From G963665085 sp963665085 (GTDB lineage Bacteria > Bacteroidota > Bacteroidia > Bacteroidales > JAAAOM01), in the NCBI GenBank assembly GCA_963665085.2, contig CAXXXS010000001.1, forward strand, positions 3,844,001 through 3,908,000: a stretch of 64,000 nt of DNA, read 5' to 3'. Positions 52,201-62,200 of the stretch are shown in pieces. Positions within the stretch are counted from its first letter, which is position 1. Each line of letters begins with the position of its first letter. Below the pieces are notes generated by a model. The model was not told where the DNA came from. It did not search any database and saw nothing but the letters and a program-made list of their open reading frames with translations. The translations under genes and the position numbers were made by a program.

Positions 52201-52917
52201 TTAATTTGTATTTTTACTCAACTGAAATAGCCTTATTCCGACTAATACAAACCAAACAATATAGAGCGGACCGGCAACCATCGTAAAAATCTCTTTTATT
52301 GGAGGAAAGAATAATCCAATTAGTACGCTCGATAAATCAAATCCGTGAGTAAGCACTCCAATCCAACCTGTTGCTTTACTGAATATTACTGTTTTCAACA
52401 TAAGAATAGAAAAAATAAAAGCTCCTGTTTCAATAAGTATCCCCCTGATTATAGCACCAGTGTTAATCCACATGTCGCTGGCTAACATTCCTTCACAGGC
52501 AGCTAAAAGATGTTGCTTCATTTCGGGTGAGGTAGTTGCATGATATTTATCGCTTACAACTATTATTGAAGCTAAATTTACTCCGGCAATAAAGACTGTT
52601 ACACCGGCAAGTACACAGAAAAGAGCAATTTTTGCAATTAATTCATGGTCTTTTTTTAATGCCTGATAAATACTAAAAAATAATAAATAGTAAAAAGGGA
52701 TGGCTATCACAGAAACAATATCAAGCCTTAATAACGCGATAAATCTATTTTCGTTTATCATCTCAAAACACTCTGTTGCAGTCTCAGGATATCCGCCATC
52801 AAGAAAGATAAGGATTGAAATTGATACAAATGAATAGACCAGGAAAAAGAAAGAAGTCCATCCACCAGCTTTATATAAATACCTGCTGGGCCTGTCTGTT
52901 TGTAAATTAAGTTTCAT
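52201..52917 (-). CDS. DUF4386-type membrane protein
   Basis: This 238-residue protein has six predicted membrane segments. The N-terminus RPSRYLYKAGGWTSFFFLVYSF and the extracytoplasmic loop with MLASDMWINTGAII fit the DUF4386 pattern. Function unknown. It is a monocistronic-looking gene between two relics (the hydrolase fragment and an intact lipoprotein hydrolase). Confidence 0.72.
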   Translation of the reverse strand: MKLNLQTDRPSRYLYKAGGWTSFFFLVYSFVSISILIFLDGGYPETATECFEMINENRFIALLRLDIVSVIAIPFYYLLFFSIYQALKKDHELIAKIALFCVLAGVTVFIAGVNLASIIVVSDKYHATTSPEMKQHLLAACEGMLASDMWINTGAIIRGILIETGAFIFSILMLKTVIFSKATGWIGVLTHGFDLSSVLIGLFFPPIKEIFTMVAGPLYIVWFVLVGIRLFQLSKNTN

Positions 52918-53027
52918 GGTTTAAAATTTTAGGTTGATGTGATATTATTAAAAATCAAATTTATTCATTTTTAGTTGGATAGGGATGTAATTTTTTTTTG
53001 ATTTTCGGTTAATGATTAGTGCAAGTC

Positions 53028-53984
53028 CTATTCAGAGCTTTTTTGTTCTGAAGTTTCCAAAATCATGTCAATCCATTTTTTAATTATTTCATCAGCCAAT
53101 TTCACTGTTGATTTGCCGTGCGAACCATTTGTAATTTGATGGTATTGTTTATTCTCGCAATACCATTCATTATAAATAATATCACACCCTTTTTTATCTA
53201 CAATGTTGTCATTCATTCCATAAAGCAATAGTAGAGGATAATTTGCTTTTTTTGAATAACTAAGCATCGAATTCATTACTTTTCTTGCTTCCATCATCAT
53301 ATATAAACTAAAATATTTTGTCAGTAAAGGATCATTTATTCTTGATTCAGACTCTTTTCTGTCTTCTTCGTTTTCAATTAAATTAGGGGCGCCTGCCATA
53401 TTAACTATGGGTTTATGTTTAGAAAAGATAAAATATAAGGCATACTCTATATAATCCTTAATGCTGGGAGACATACCTTTAGATTCTTTTAAAATATAGG
53501 TAGGGTTTACTAGAATGGCTCCACTGATATTTTCTACTTTTTGTGCTATTGCTTGTAAAATTGCACATGACATACTATGTCCGAAAAGTATGATGGGATG
53601 GTTATTAAATTTATAATCTTCGTCTTTAGATATCACTTCTATGTAATCGTCAATAAAAAGTGAAAAGTCGGATATATCACCTCGTTTACCGTCTGAATAT
53701 CCACTTCCACGCGGATGAATTACAACAACCCTGTTTTTGTTATTGCTGAGTTGTTCAATTATATCTGTTTCATTAAGATGATTTATACCAGTAATTCCGG
53801 ATATTATGAAAATAGTTGCTTCATATTTTTCTCCAGGCTTATAATCGTAGATAAAGATCCTACTACCATCGTTAACAGTAAAAAAATGATTGTCGGTATT
53901 ATTAGGTATTTCTGGTCTGACAGGATTTTTCATTGTTGAACAAGAAGAAAAAATAAATACTATAATTATTAAGAGGTATCTCAT
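53028..53984 (-). CDS. Alpha/beta-hydrolase lipoprotein (monoacylglycerol-lipase-like)
   Basis: This 318-residue lipoprotein has the signal IVFIFSSCS (Cys15). The hydrolase domain shows VIHPRGSGYSDG, the nucleophile elbow GHSMSC (Ser near 136) and the LLYGMNDNIVDKKG acidic strand. It ends with the catalytic ITNGSHGKST His. The overall pattern is that of serine aminopeptidase S33/monoglyceride lipase-type enzymes. The elbow has GHSMS in place of the usual GHSMG. Localised to the inner or outer membrane periplasmic face. The substrate is unknown. Confidence 0.8.
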   Translation of the reverse strand: MRYLLIIIVFIFSSCSTMKNPVRPEIPNNTDNHFFTVNDGSRIFIYDYKPGEKYEATIFIISGITGINHLNETDIIEQLSNNKNRVVVIHPRGSGYSDGKRGDISDFSLFIDDYIEVISKDEDYKFNNHPIILFGHSMSCAILQAIAQKVENISGAILVNPTYILKESKGMSPSIKDYIEYALYFIFSKHKPIVNMAGAPNLIENEEDRKESESRINDPLLTKYFSLYMMMEARKVMNSMLSYSKKANYPLLLLYGMNDNIVDKKGCDIIYNEWYCENKQYHQITNGSHGKSTVKLADEIIKKWIDMILETSEQKSSE

Positions 53985-54059
53985 CTGTTACTTTGTGAAA
54001 ACGTATAAAACTTCTGCTTATGACATTGGATATTTTGTTTTTTTTGAATAGAGTATTTC

Positions 54060-54400
54060 TTAATTGCTTAATCTATAAAATGGATGTTGTCTTGATGGTT
54101 CAAATCCCAATTTTAAAGACAGTTGATATGAACCTGTATTTTCTAACCTGCACGACCATACCGGTTCAATATTGTTTTTCATGCAGTATTCAATCATTTT
54201 AGCACATACATGTTTTGCAATCTTCTTTGTTATCAGCCGAACTAATAAGATGCTTACCAAATAATTCAGTTAAAACCGGTTCCCAATTATTTGGATATGC
54301 CTGCATCCATTCATGATTTTCTCTTGTGTTATGTTTATTCAAAGCATAATTTTTAAAGGATTCATTAAAGGCTTTGATTGCCTACTTTTTATCAAGAAAG
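54060..54400 (-). pseudogene. GNAT acetyltransferase remnant
   Basis: The C-terminal frame (54060-54260) has the typical GNAT end KHVCAKMIEYCMKNNIEP, then ENTGSYQLSLKLGFEP. A piece of the N-terminal part lies in another frame upstream (about 54230-54400: ENHEWMQAYPNNWEPVLTEL). Between them the acetyl-CoA-binding segment is missing. Both a frameshift and an internal deletion are needed to explain it, so the gene is dead. Confidence 0.55.
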
Positions 54401-54473
54401 AGTAGGAGAATAATCTTGTCTGTAGTCAAACAGGAGCAATTTTTATGTTATAAATATCATTAGGTTTAATACT

Positions 54474-55674
54474 TTACTGATTTGTGTCACCATCCGTATT
54501 GTTAGAAAATGTATTATTAATTAATATTGGAGTTGACTCCTGAAATAGATAAATCCCATAACCTAAAGAGTTACTAATTTTAGAATTAGAGATTGTTACA
54601 AAACTTTGAGTATTATCCAAGAATATACTGCCCCACACACAAGTTGCATGAGATATATCACAATAGTTCAGAATGCTTTCTGTTGTTACCTTTTCAAAAC
54701 GAATACCAGCCCATTGCTCCTGCTCAGACTCTTCAGATAGCGCAAATGTTATTCTTTCTTGTTCAGTACCATTAGCTTTTAAACTTCCCAGTACGTAAAG
54801 ATGAGATGATAATGAATTTTCTTTTTCAAATAAAAAAGTGACCCCGGGATCAATAGTAAGTTCCCCTTTAATGAGCAGTTGAAGGGTGAGAATGTATGGA
54901 ACAGTTTGTTTTCTTACAGACACACTGGTTCCTTCTTCAATTGTTCCTTACAGCACCATTCTCAGAATTACCTGCATATTCAATTTTACAATACTCTAAG
55001 AAAGATGCGGTTGTGCTTTCAAATTCTAACCCATTCCAAAAACCAGGAAATTGACCAAGAGAATTAGCTGTAAATAAAATTGGTTCTTCAAGAGTACCTA
55101 TTGCCGATATTGCTCCGTTCTTGCCTAAGTCGATTTGTATACCGCAATCTTGATTAAAGCGGATGATTGTTCCAGGCTCAATATTTAAAGTAGCCCCATT
55201 CTCAATCAGCAGAACGCTATTAACAATATGTAGGTATTCATTAGTCCATGTTTCATCCTCAACAATTTTTGTTGAATGTATTAAAACATGTTCTGTTGAG
55301 ATTGTTCTTTCAATTGTAGCTTCATTTGCATCGTTATCTAATGTCGTAAAAGTGAGCTTTATGTTTCCATCTAAATCTACATCGCCAGGAATAACATAGG
55401 AATACTTATACTCATATATATTGACATTGGGATAAAGGTTTAACTGGGAGTTTGTATTGTCGCCATCAATATCAGTCGTTACCTTTAGTTCCTCAACTAA
55501 ATTATCATCAGACACAGTTATCAGGTAACTTATGGTATCACCAATTTCACCATATTCTGATTCGTTCAACAACACAACAGAAAGTATAGGTGGAGTATTT
55601 TCTTTTTCTTTTTTACAACTTATAAAGATTGTAATACTGAAAAGAATAAGGATTAATTCTGCAATCTTTCTCAT
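54474..55674 (-). pseudogene. Right-handed beta-helix lipoprotein, frameshifted
   Basis: The N-terminal frame (55674-54937, 245 residues) has a lipoprotein signal (FSITIFISC, Cys20). An Ig-like domain (about 30-130) follows, then the start of a parallel beta-helix (NGATLNIEPGTIIRFNQDCG, WNGLEFESTTASFLEY). It ends after SENGAVRNN. The second frame (54474-54923, 149 residues) continues the beta-helix (GELTIDPGVTFLFEKEN, SFVTISNSKISNSLGYG) in another frame. One indel near 54930-54950 would restore a single about 400-residue protein. Confidence 0.72.
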
Positions 55675-56204
55675 AGGTGGATTTTTATATTATCACTCTT
55701 TTGGTTTATAAACAAATTTAACGAAAATTATAAACAAGCAAAATCGATTTAATTTTGGGTAATGTTAATTTGAATTAATATTATCTTATAGATGCTTAAT
55801 TGGTTGTCGGAGTTGCGTTCAATTTGCAGATAGCGCTTCGCTGTATAAAACGCTGGGGGTTTCGGGGCTACTTCATTATCATGGCACAGCGAACTTTGAT
55901 TCAAAAATTTTTGATTTGTATTCATAATAGCTATCAATCTCTTTGATTGATTGTAAAATATCATTATCCATATATCATTTGTTTAAAAGAGTCAATGGAT
56001 TTTCTTAGATATGGATTTTTTAAAATTATTAGTCAAGATTGAGCCAAATACAAATAGTCTTGCCACCTTATGTTTATTACATAAAGCTCTTATCAATCTT
56101 TTCGTAGAATATTAGCTCCCATGTGTATGTAACGCGCTTGCAGTATAGATTCCTTGCGGCAGAAATAAGTTAAATCGCATAGAATACTATAGGCTAAAAA
56201 AACC
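55675..56204. other. Non-coding stretch with a possible decayed attC-like site
   Basis: No coding frame was found. Around 55800-55875 the minus strand reads GTAGCCCCGAAACCCCCAGC and then GTTTTATACAGC, which has the CCGAAANCC-type motif and spacing seen in S1 and S2, but there is no matching arm. GTAACGCGCT at about 56129-56138 repeats a 10-mer found before repeat copy A. The third dispersed repeat copy follows at 56205. Confidence 0.35.
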
Positions 56205-56307
56205 GACAGCATCGTTTTCAAAAACCGACACGTGCATTTTCAAAAACCCTCAGCATCATTTTTGAAAATCGTCATGTGCATTTTTTAAAATGAACGTGTC
56301 CGTTTTT
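56205..56307 (+). repeat. Dispersed 103-bp hairpin repeat, copy C
   Basis: This is the third 103-bp copy, GACAGCA to GTCCGTTTTT, in the same orientation as A and B. It shares with copy A an extended 3' flank ending GTTTTTTTGCATAA. It is 65 bases downstream (minus strand) of the CE2-like gene stop. Pairwise differences between the copies are few and mostly outside the pairing arms. Confidence 0.8.
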
Positions 56308-56371
56308 TTTTACGCATATGAGTATTTTTGTTTTTTTGCATAAGAATGTTTGATGATAGAGTTTGCTGGCA

Positions 56372-57457
56372 TCACCATGTTATATTTTTTTCAATAAATT
56401 GAACCAGGCTGTTTGCTAATTCTTCCTGTTCTTTTATCGTAGGATGCCCCGGAGTTTTTTTATAAGGTATAAAATGTGCATAAATCTTTTTGTCGTTTAA
56501 GTTGTCTACAGCTTTTGTAATATAATCCATCCATTTTGATCCTTCCCGTGTAGCATCCATATTTCCAAGCGCACAGATTATATTGGCTTCGGGATAATGT
56601 TTTCGTATCTCAGAAACAAATTGCTGATATGCGTTAATAATGTATTCATCATTGGGCGCTGTATCTCCAAAATTGGTTTTAAACTCCGCTCTATCTGGTA
56701 AGTTAACTAACCACGAATCATTTTGAAATAAATTAATAACAACGATATCTGGTGTGTATAAAGAAAAATCCCATTTGCTGGAATTGTCTTCTGGTATCAG
56801 CCTGTCATATATTTCTGGCATGATTAAAGGAAACCAGCTAATCATTATTCCAATACCGCTTCTACAGATACATTGGTATTCGGCATCAAAATGCCTGGCA
56901 GTAATTGCAGAATAACTTAGATAGTTGTTGGTAAAAGTGCTGTCTGGCCTGTCTTTTCCTGTTGTATCTTCTACTGCATAACCCGCTGTAATGGAATTTC
57001 CGTAAAATTCAATCTTTCTTTTTTTGGGAGCTGATTTGGGTAAAATTTTAGCTTTTCCTTCAATCTTAAAACCACCAAATTCTGTTTTTCCTCTATCCCA
57101 TTCTGTTCTCTTAAAGATTGTAACAGAATGTTTTCCTTTGGGGAGTTGAGAAGCTAACTGGTAGTATTGTTTCGTTGTACCGGGTCTTAGAATAACAGGA
57201 TTGTTATTGTCTACAATTATGTTATAATAATTATCCCCGGATTCATCTTTTAGCAATGCCATAATGGATTCCCCCTCAAAATTAATTTTTATTGAAGTTC
57301 CGGACCAATACAGTTCTGCAGCTTCAATGTGGCTGGTATCTATTCTTCCCCAATATTCTATTTCAGGATTCGAATAGCTGACGAATACTTCTTTTTCAGT
57401 GTTACAGCTAAATAAAATGAGTGATAGAATAACTATTAGTTCATAAATTTTTTTCAT
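56372..57457 (-). CDS. CE2-like SGNH/GDSL esterase lipoprotein
   Basis: This 361-residue lipoprotein has the signal LSLILFSC (Cys18). An N-terminal jellyroll of about 110 residues (DTSHIEAAELYWSGTSIKIN) precedes an SGNH hydrolase domain: IEFYGNSITAGY (block I, Ser near 155), VVINLFQNDSW, NIICALGNMD and the C-terminal GHPTIKEQEEL with the catalytic Asp/His block. The jellyroll-plus-SGNH architecture matches carbohydrate esterase family 2 acetyl(xylan) esterases. Likely periplasmic or surface deacetylation of a plant or algal polysaccharide; the substrate is inferred. Confidence 0.82.
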   Translation of the reverse strand: MKKIYELIVILSLILFSCNTEKEVFVSYSNPEIEYWGRIDTSHIEAAELYWSGTSIKINFEGESIMALLKDESGDNYYNIIVDNNNPVILRPGTTKQYYQLASQLPKGKHSVTIFKRTEWDRGKTEFGGFKIEGKAKILPKSAPKKRKIEFYGNSITAGYAVEDTTGKDRPDSTFTNNYLSYSAITARHFDAEYQCICRSGIGIMISWFPLIMPEIYDRLIPEDNSSKWDFSLYTPDIVVINLFQNDSWLVNLPDRAEFKTNFGDTAPNDEYIINAYQQFVSEIRKHYPEANIICALGNMDATREGSKWMDYITKAVDNLNDKKIYAHFIPYKKTPGHPTIKEQEELANSLVQFIEKNITW

Positions 57458-57540
57458 ATTTTTTACATTATGTAGTTTCGTTTATCTTCCATATAGAATT
57501 CAATAATAAACAATATAAATCTATTGATTGTAATATGTTT

Positions 57541-59361
57541 TTATTTATCCAGCCTTATTTTCATTAGACAATTTTTACAGTCAAACTGCAGGATATATTT
57601 TCTGTTTTGATCCTCCAAATAAAGTGGGACTGGAGGTGTGTTTTTGGCTCCTTGAAATCGTTCGCAATACCCCAGCTCATATTTTACACAATAGCGCGTA
57701 GTCATTAATAATTGATTCTCTTTTACTGCGCTTACTTCAATTGCTTTTTCCTGCTTTTCAACACCATGTTCCTGGTAAAATAGCTCAGCCTTTTTGTTTG
57801 AAATATTCTCAGAAAAATCTACTTCTTTTTGTAGGAAATCAATTTTTTTCGGCTGCCTTTCTATATCTTTTCTTGCATAAGTCGCTATTCGAAGAGCTTC
57901 GTGCTTCTCAAACAGAATTCTTCTTATCTCATTAAGTTCTGAAATACGGAAAAAATAACTTGCCTTACATTTGTTTCTTACCTCAATAACGTTAAACATT
58001 GAACTGCCTGATTTAGAAAGCTGAGAAACAAGATTTTTCTTTGATAATTCAGGATCCTTGGCAATTTCAGGTAATTCCTTTATAAAATAATTCGAGGATA
58101 GATTGTCCTCATCAGTAAGTTCAAAAAGAAGTGTATTATCCTTTTCTGATACAAGGATGCTGGCCGTTATTTTACGTGTAGATTTATCTGCCTCCAATAT
58201 TTTAATGAACTCATGATCGTGATTCCGATAAAGAATTGTTCCCGGAGATAGATTTGAAGTGCCTGTAATAAAAATTTTGTTGTTGATTACTTTTTCAATT
58301 CTAAATCCAATGAGTTCATTTTTGGAAATGAAACACAATCCATCTCCATTGTTTACTTTTTCTGAGGTTTTAAGTGTAATATAATCTTTAGCTATTTCTT
58401 TAACTGTTCCTATCTTTTTACCTATTGATTTTGGGGAATACGTGTTTATCAGATTTTTTGATCGTCCGTATAAAAAATAATTTGTGCTTTGCCTGTTGAA
58501 ACTTCTTTCAGGATCGGGTTCAAAGTTAATTTCTGTTTTTCCGGAAGATGATCTGCCATATTCCGGATTGGAGTTAAGTACATCGTCAAGTTTTTGTCTG
58601 TAGTAACTTACCACATTTTTGATATAGTTGATGTCTTTTAACCTTCCTTCGATTTTCAGGCTTGTTATCCCGGCATGAATCAAATCGGATAAATTATTGC
58701 TTAGGTTCAGGTCTTTTAGCGAAAGCAGGTGACTGTTGAGGATTATTCTTTTGCCGTTTCCGTCTACTAAATTATAAGGATGTCGGCAGGTCTGTGTGCA
58801 CATTCCTCTGTTGGCACTTCTTCCGGTGGTAACTTCACTAAAATAACATTGCCCACTAAGGCTGACACATAATGCCCCATGAATAAAATATTCAAGATCC
58901 GTTTTTGTTACTGCCCTGATTTTTTGAATTTCCTCAAGTGATAACTCACGTGCCAGGACTATCTTGTCAAATCCGAGTTGATCGAGAAAGCGGATGCGTT
59001 CTGTTGAATAATTATTGGTTTGTGTACTGGCATGAAGCGGAATAGGAGGAATGTTCATTTTCAGGATTCCCATATCCTGGATTATCAAGGCATCTGCTCC
59101 TGCATTGTAGATTTGATGAATTAGTTTTTCGGCGTCTTCTAATTCGTTGTTATATAAGATGGTATTTAGTGTAACATAAACTTTTGCCCTGTACTTGTGT
59201 GCAAACTGGATCATAGATTCAATATCAGCTACTGAATTTGAAGCTGCTGCTCTTGCCCCAAAACGACTAGCCCCGATATATACTGCATCGGCCCCATAAT
59301 TTATTGCTGCTTTTCCGGATTCAAAATTTTTTGCAGGAGCTAAAAGTTCTATTTCCGTCAT
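57541..59361 (-). CDS. U32-family peptidase (TrhP/RlhA-like)
   Basis: This 606-residue protein has the U32 N-terminal domain ELLAPAKNFESGKAAINYGA followed by DAVYIGASRFGARAAASN (1-45) and the family signature EYFIHGALCVSLSGQCYFSE with conserved cysteines (near 165-185), then NRGMCTQTCRHPY. The C-terminal half fits the DUF3656-type extension of the larger U32 proteins. E. coli relatives take part in tRNA (TrhP) and 23S rRNA (RlhA) hydroxylation rather than proteolysis, so such a role is likely here. Housekeeping gene next to an RNA pseudouridine synthase. Confidence 0.85.
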   Translation of the reverse strand: MTEIELLAPAKNFESGKAAINYGADAVYIGASRFGARAAASNSVADIESMIQFAHKYRAKVYVTLNTILYNNELEDAEKLIHQIYNAGADALIIQDMGILKMNIPPIPLHASTQTNNYSTERIRFLDQLGFDKIVLARELSLEEIQKIRAVTKTDLEYFIHGALCVSLSGQCYFSEVTTGRSANRGMCTQTCRHPYNLVDGNGKRIILNSHLLSLKDLNLSNNLSDLIHAGITSLKIEGRLKDINYIKNVVSYYRQKLDDVLNSNPEYGRSSSGKTEINFEPDPERSFNRQSTNYFLYGRSKNLINTYSPKSIGKKIGTVKEIAKDYITLKTSEKVNNGDGLCFISKNELIGFRIEKVINNKIFITGTSNLSPGTILYRNHDHEFIKILEADKSTRKITASILVSEKDNTLLFELTDEDNLSSNYFIKELPEIAKDPELSKKNLVSQLSKSGSSMFNVIEVRNKCKASYFFRISELNEIRRILFEKHEALRIATYARKDIERQPKKIDFLQKEVDFSENISNKKAELFYQEHGVEKQEKAIEVSAVKENQLLMTTRYCVKYELGYCERFQGAKNTPPVPLYLEDQNRKYILQFDCKNCLMKIRLDK

Positions 59362-59387
59362 TTTTTTTATAATGAATCTTGAGAATA

Positions 59388-60110
59388 TTAGTTACTACGT
59401 TCTCTTACTTTAACCAAAGTTTTAAAATATGCCGGAATTTCAGTTTTGAAAACCATCTCTTTATTTGTATAAGGATGCAAAATTTTAAGTGAGGCAGAAT
59501 GTAGTGCTAATCTTTTTACAGAATTATCTTTCTCTCCATAAATTTTATCGCCCAAAACTGGATGTCCCTTTTCTGATAAATGAACACGAATCTGGTTTTT
59601 TCTTCCAGTAAATAATGTGATTTCCAATAGGCTATATTTCCCGGATTCTTTAATAACCTGGAAGCCTGTTTTAGAAAACTTTCCTTTTTCTGAATTAGAA
59701 ACAGAATATACTCTATAACTATTGTTTTCTGCTAAATAGGATGTTATCGTGCCTTCTTTTTCTTGAAGGATACCATGTACAACAGCGAAATATTTTTTGT
59801 CAAACCCCTCCCATTTATCCTGTAAAAAGCGTTTTGCCTTTTCGTTTTTTGCAAAAACCAACAATCCGGAAGTATCTCTATCAAGTCTGTGAACAATAAA
59901 AATACGGTTTCTTGATCGTGGGTTACCCTTTTTTACATAGTCATTCAACAAGAAATAAGCTGTCCTCTCTTTTTCCCTGTCTGTTCCCATTGTTAACAAA
60001 CCAGCTATTTTATCAACAACAATGATGTCGAAATCCTCATAAAGAATGGTTAGCCCTCTTGGCTGGTGTTTCGTAGGTTTATTGGTATAAGATGTTTTCT
60101 TTTCGTACAT
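59388..60110 (-). CDS. RluA-family pseudouridine synthase
   Basis: This 240-residue protein has the RluA catalytic motif HRLDRDTSGLLVFAKN (Asp near 76) and the downstream KKYFAVVHG, GRKNQIRVHLSEKGHPVLGD and LALHSASL blocks. It lacks the S4 domain, so it is of the short RluA/RsuA-like RluE/TruC group. It probably modifies rRNA or tRNA uridines. It is 26 bp from the U32 gene and 14 bp from the iron-sulfur protein gene upstream, all on one strand. Confidence 0.87.
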   Translation of the reverse strand: MYEKKTSYTNKPTKHQPRGLTILYEDFDIIVVDKIAGLLTMGTDREKERTAYFLLNDYVKKGNPRSRNRIFIVHRLDRDTSGLLVFAKNEKAKRFLQDKWEGFDKKYFAVVHGILQEKEGTITSYLAENNSYRVYSVSNSEKGKFSKTGFQVIKESGKYSLLEITLFTGRKNQIRVHLSEKGHPVLGDKIYGEKDNSVKRLALHSASLKILHPYTNKEMVFKTEIPAYFKTLVKVRERSN

Positions 60111-60124
60111 TTTATAATCTTCTA

Positions 60125-61300
60125 CTATTTCTGTCTGTTAATAAACATCCTCTCTGGTACTTTTTCCCTTTTTTCTGATGTAAACTTTATCGAATTGGTC
60201 GGGCATACTTCTATGCATACTCCACATGAAAAGCAATCGGGAATAGTTTTGCCCTGTTTTAAAATCGAGTCCATAACATTAGAAGGACAAGCTTTTGCAC
60301 AGGCTTCACATGCCGTACATGTCTGATAATTTACTTTAATTTTAAAAATGGATAATTTTTCAACAAGCCACCCAACGAGCCCGAAAGGACAAAACAGATG
60401 GCACCAAGGACGGTAAATAAATAAGCTGGCAACAAGAATTAATCCCAGGAATATCCATCCTGCAATTCCAATTGCTTTTGGTTTAAAGATTTTAAAAGGA
60501 TCAATTATTTCTACGACATCAAAAGCCCAAACAATGGCTAATGCAATTATTAAAATAAAAAAAACAATCCTGATAAGATTTGTAACAACAAAAGGTAATT
60601 TGTACTGTTTGAAAACACCTTTTGTGTCAGTAGAATTTCGGTTTAACCTAAAGAGCAGATCTTGGAAAGTCCCCAGTTGACAACCCCAGGAACAAATAAA
60701 CTTATTAGCAATAAAAACCATTAAAAGAAATACAGCTAACGCAATCATTCTTGGAGGGAATATAACTCCTTTGCTGCCCAATAATACCAAGGCATCTTTT
60801 ATAGTCCCCATGGGATTTGGATCCGAACCTAAAACAGCACCAAAAATAATTATTGGAATAAAATAAAGTAGCTTTCTGTTCTTAGTTGTTATTCTGCCTC
60901 TTAGACTTAAAATTAAGGTGATGGTTAAAAATGTAGTCCATAAACTAAACTTAAGTAGGATTTTTATCCAATTTTTTGACTCATTTTCTGAATAGATTAC
61001 CAGTGTTTTATTAATTGATTTTGTAATTTCTTCCTGTGAAAGGTTAAAATCACCCAGTGTTTTATTTAAATCCTGTTTTGTCTCTAGTTGAAAAACTTTT
61101 TTAATGACAGGCAGTGGGATTTCATTTTTCTTGATAAACTCACCTAAACTCATGCTGTCTTTTATTAGTAACGTTTTATTAGGTTTTCCTCCCTCAGGTT
61201 TTCCTCCCCAAATGATAGAAGAAAAATAAGAAGTTACAATTACCAGACTTATCAATAACACAAACTGAACTAGTGACTTTATCTTTTTTTGATTCTCCAT
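60125..61300 (-). CDS. NapH/NosR-like 4Fe-4S membrane protein
   Basis: This 391-residue protein has an N-terminal anchor (about 9-30), several further membrane segments and the paired CxxxCP-like CSWGCQLGTF and CHLFCPFGLVGW motifs on the cytoplasmic side. A C-terminal ferredoxin domain (CTACEACAKACPSNVMD and CFSCGVCIEVCPTNS) completes it. This is the NosR/NapH/CcoG superfamily. An extracytoplasmic DUF4405-free domain of about 80 residues (about 45-115) precedes the core. Such proteins move electrons from quinol or menaquinol toward periplasmic reductases; the partner here is unknown. Confidence 0.8.
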   Translation of the reverse strand: MENQKKIKSLVQFVLLISLVIVTSYFSSIIWGGKPEGGKPNKTLLIKDSMSLGEFIKKNEIPLPVIKKVFQLETKQDLNKTLGDFNLSQEEITKSINKTLVIYSENESKNWIKILLKFSLWTTFLTITLILSLRGRITTKNRKLLYFIPIIIFGAVLGSDPNPMGTIKDALVLLGSKGVIFPPRMIALAVFLLMVFIANKFICSWGCQLGTFQDLLFRLNRNSTDTKGVFKQYKLPFVVTNLIRIVFFILIIALAIVWAFDVVEIIDPFKIFKPKAIGIAGWIFLGLILVASLFIYRPWCHLFCPFGLVGWLVEKLSIFKIKVNYQTCTACEACAKACPSNVMDSILKQGKTIPDCFSCGVCIEVCPTNSIKFTSEKREKVPERMFINRQK

Positions 61301-61432
61301 GTGTCTATTTTTATGTATTATATGCTTAAGTTATTGTTTGTTTTTTTTCATAGTTTCTTATAACATTTTTACGACTGTTTATTAGTCAACAGAATTATGT
61401 CACTTCTTTATTATCCAAATATCTTGAGGCAA

Positions 61433-62200
61433 TCATTTTCCTTTTCCAGGTTTTGTTTCAATATGTTCTAAAATTTCTACATTACTGAATAAATGTTTTA
61501 TAAATCCTTGGGGGTGAAATGCAGAGTAAGTTCTGTGTCCTTCTTTAACATGGCCTCTAACAATTAATTGGTCAGCATTATATTTTTTTAACTCTACATC
61601 AGTTAGTTTAATTTTAAAGTTATCTCCTTGAGTAGTCAAGAACATTATTCCATTGGGTTTTAAAATCCGATATAACTCATTGTACCAATCATAATGTAAT
61701 TTCTCTGAGAGGTGTGTGAAAATAGAAATTCCATAAATCACGTCTACAAAGTTATCATTATATGGAAGTTGGGCATTTAATGAATTTTTATTGAAGTGGA
61801 TATCAGCCAGGTTTTTTGAACACCAATCAATGGATTTTTTGTTGTAATCAGTACCAAAATATTCACATCCATTACCAATCACATGTGGTAAGTGTCTAAT
61901 TATCCTCCCGGGACCGCATCCCCAATCCAGTATTTTTTTATTTTTTAAATCAATGTGTTTTTTGAAATGGTCTGTTAACCACTTAGCAGTCTCAATACTT
62001 TCAGTGTAATATTTCTGATAATTTATTTGGAATGATTCATAAATCAAATAATCTGGAGGGAGTTTTACCGCAGGGTTATTTAATTTAAAATTTTTATTAA
62101 TTTTTCGGTTTTTAAATTTTTGTATGTAATATTTTAACCAATCCGTGAAATATATTAGTCCTAGTATCCGCAGTAAATTTGAAATTTGTCCTTTTTTCAT
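61433..62200 (-). CDS. SAM-dependent methyltransferase
   Basis: This 255-residue protein has an N-terminal basic extension (QKFKNRKINKNFK) and a class I methyltransferase core with motif I ILDWGCGPGRIIRHLP (about 96-111), FGTDYNKKSIDWCSKN (motif II region) and YGISIFTHLSEKLHYDWYNELYRILKPNG. The pattern is typical of enzymes linked to polysaccharide or glycan modification, with the FTHLSE motif common in that group. No operon partner is visible: the upstream 730 bp are non-coding. Confidence 0.78.
   Translation of the reverse strand: MKKGQISNLLRILGLIYFTDWLKYYIQKFKNRKINKNFKLNNPAVKLPPDYLIYESFQINYQKYYTESIETAKWLTDHFKKHIDLKNKKILDWGCGPGRIIRHLPHVIGNGCEYFGTDYNKKSIDWCSKNLADIHFNKNSLNAQLPYNDNFVDVIYGISIFTHLSEKLHYDWYNELYRILKPNGIMFLTTQGDNFKIKLTDVELKKYNADQLIVRGHVKEGHRTYSAFHPQGFIKHLFSNVEILEHIETKPGKGK

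Noticed and set aside
55749..55964. Minus-strand 71-codon frame
   Set aside because: It overlaps a possible decayed palindrome, starts in low-complexity sequence and resembles no protein.
60125..61300. Nitrous-oxide (NosR) or nitrate (NapH) specific role
   Set aside because: Only the superfamily pattern is visible and no nos, nap or cco genes are nearby.
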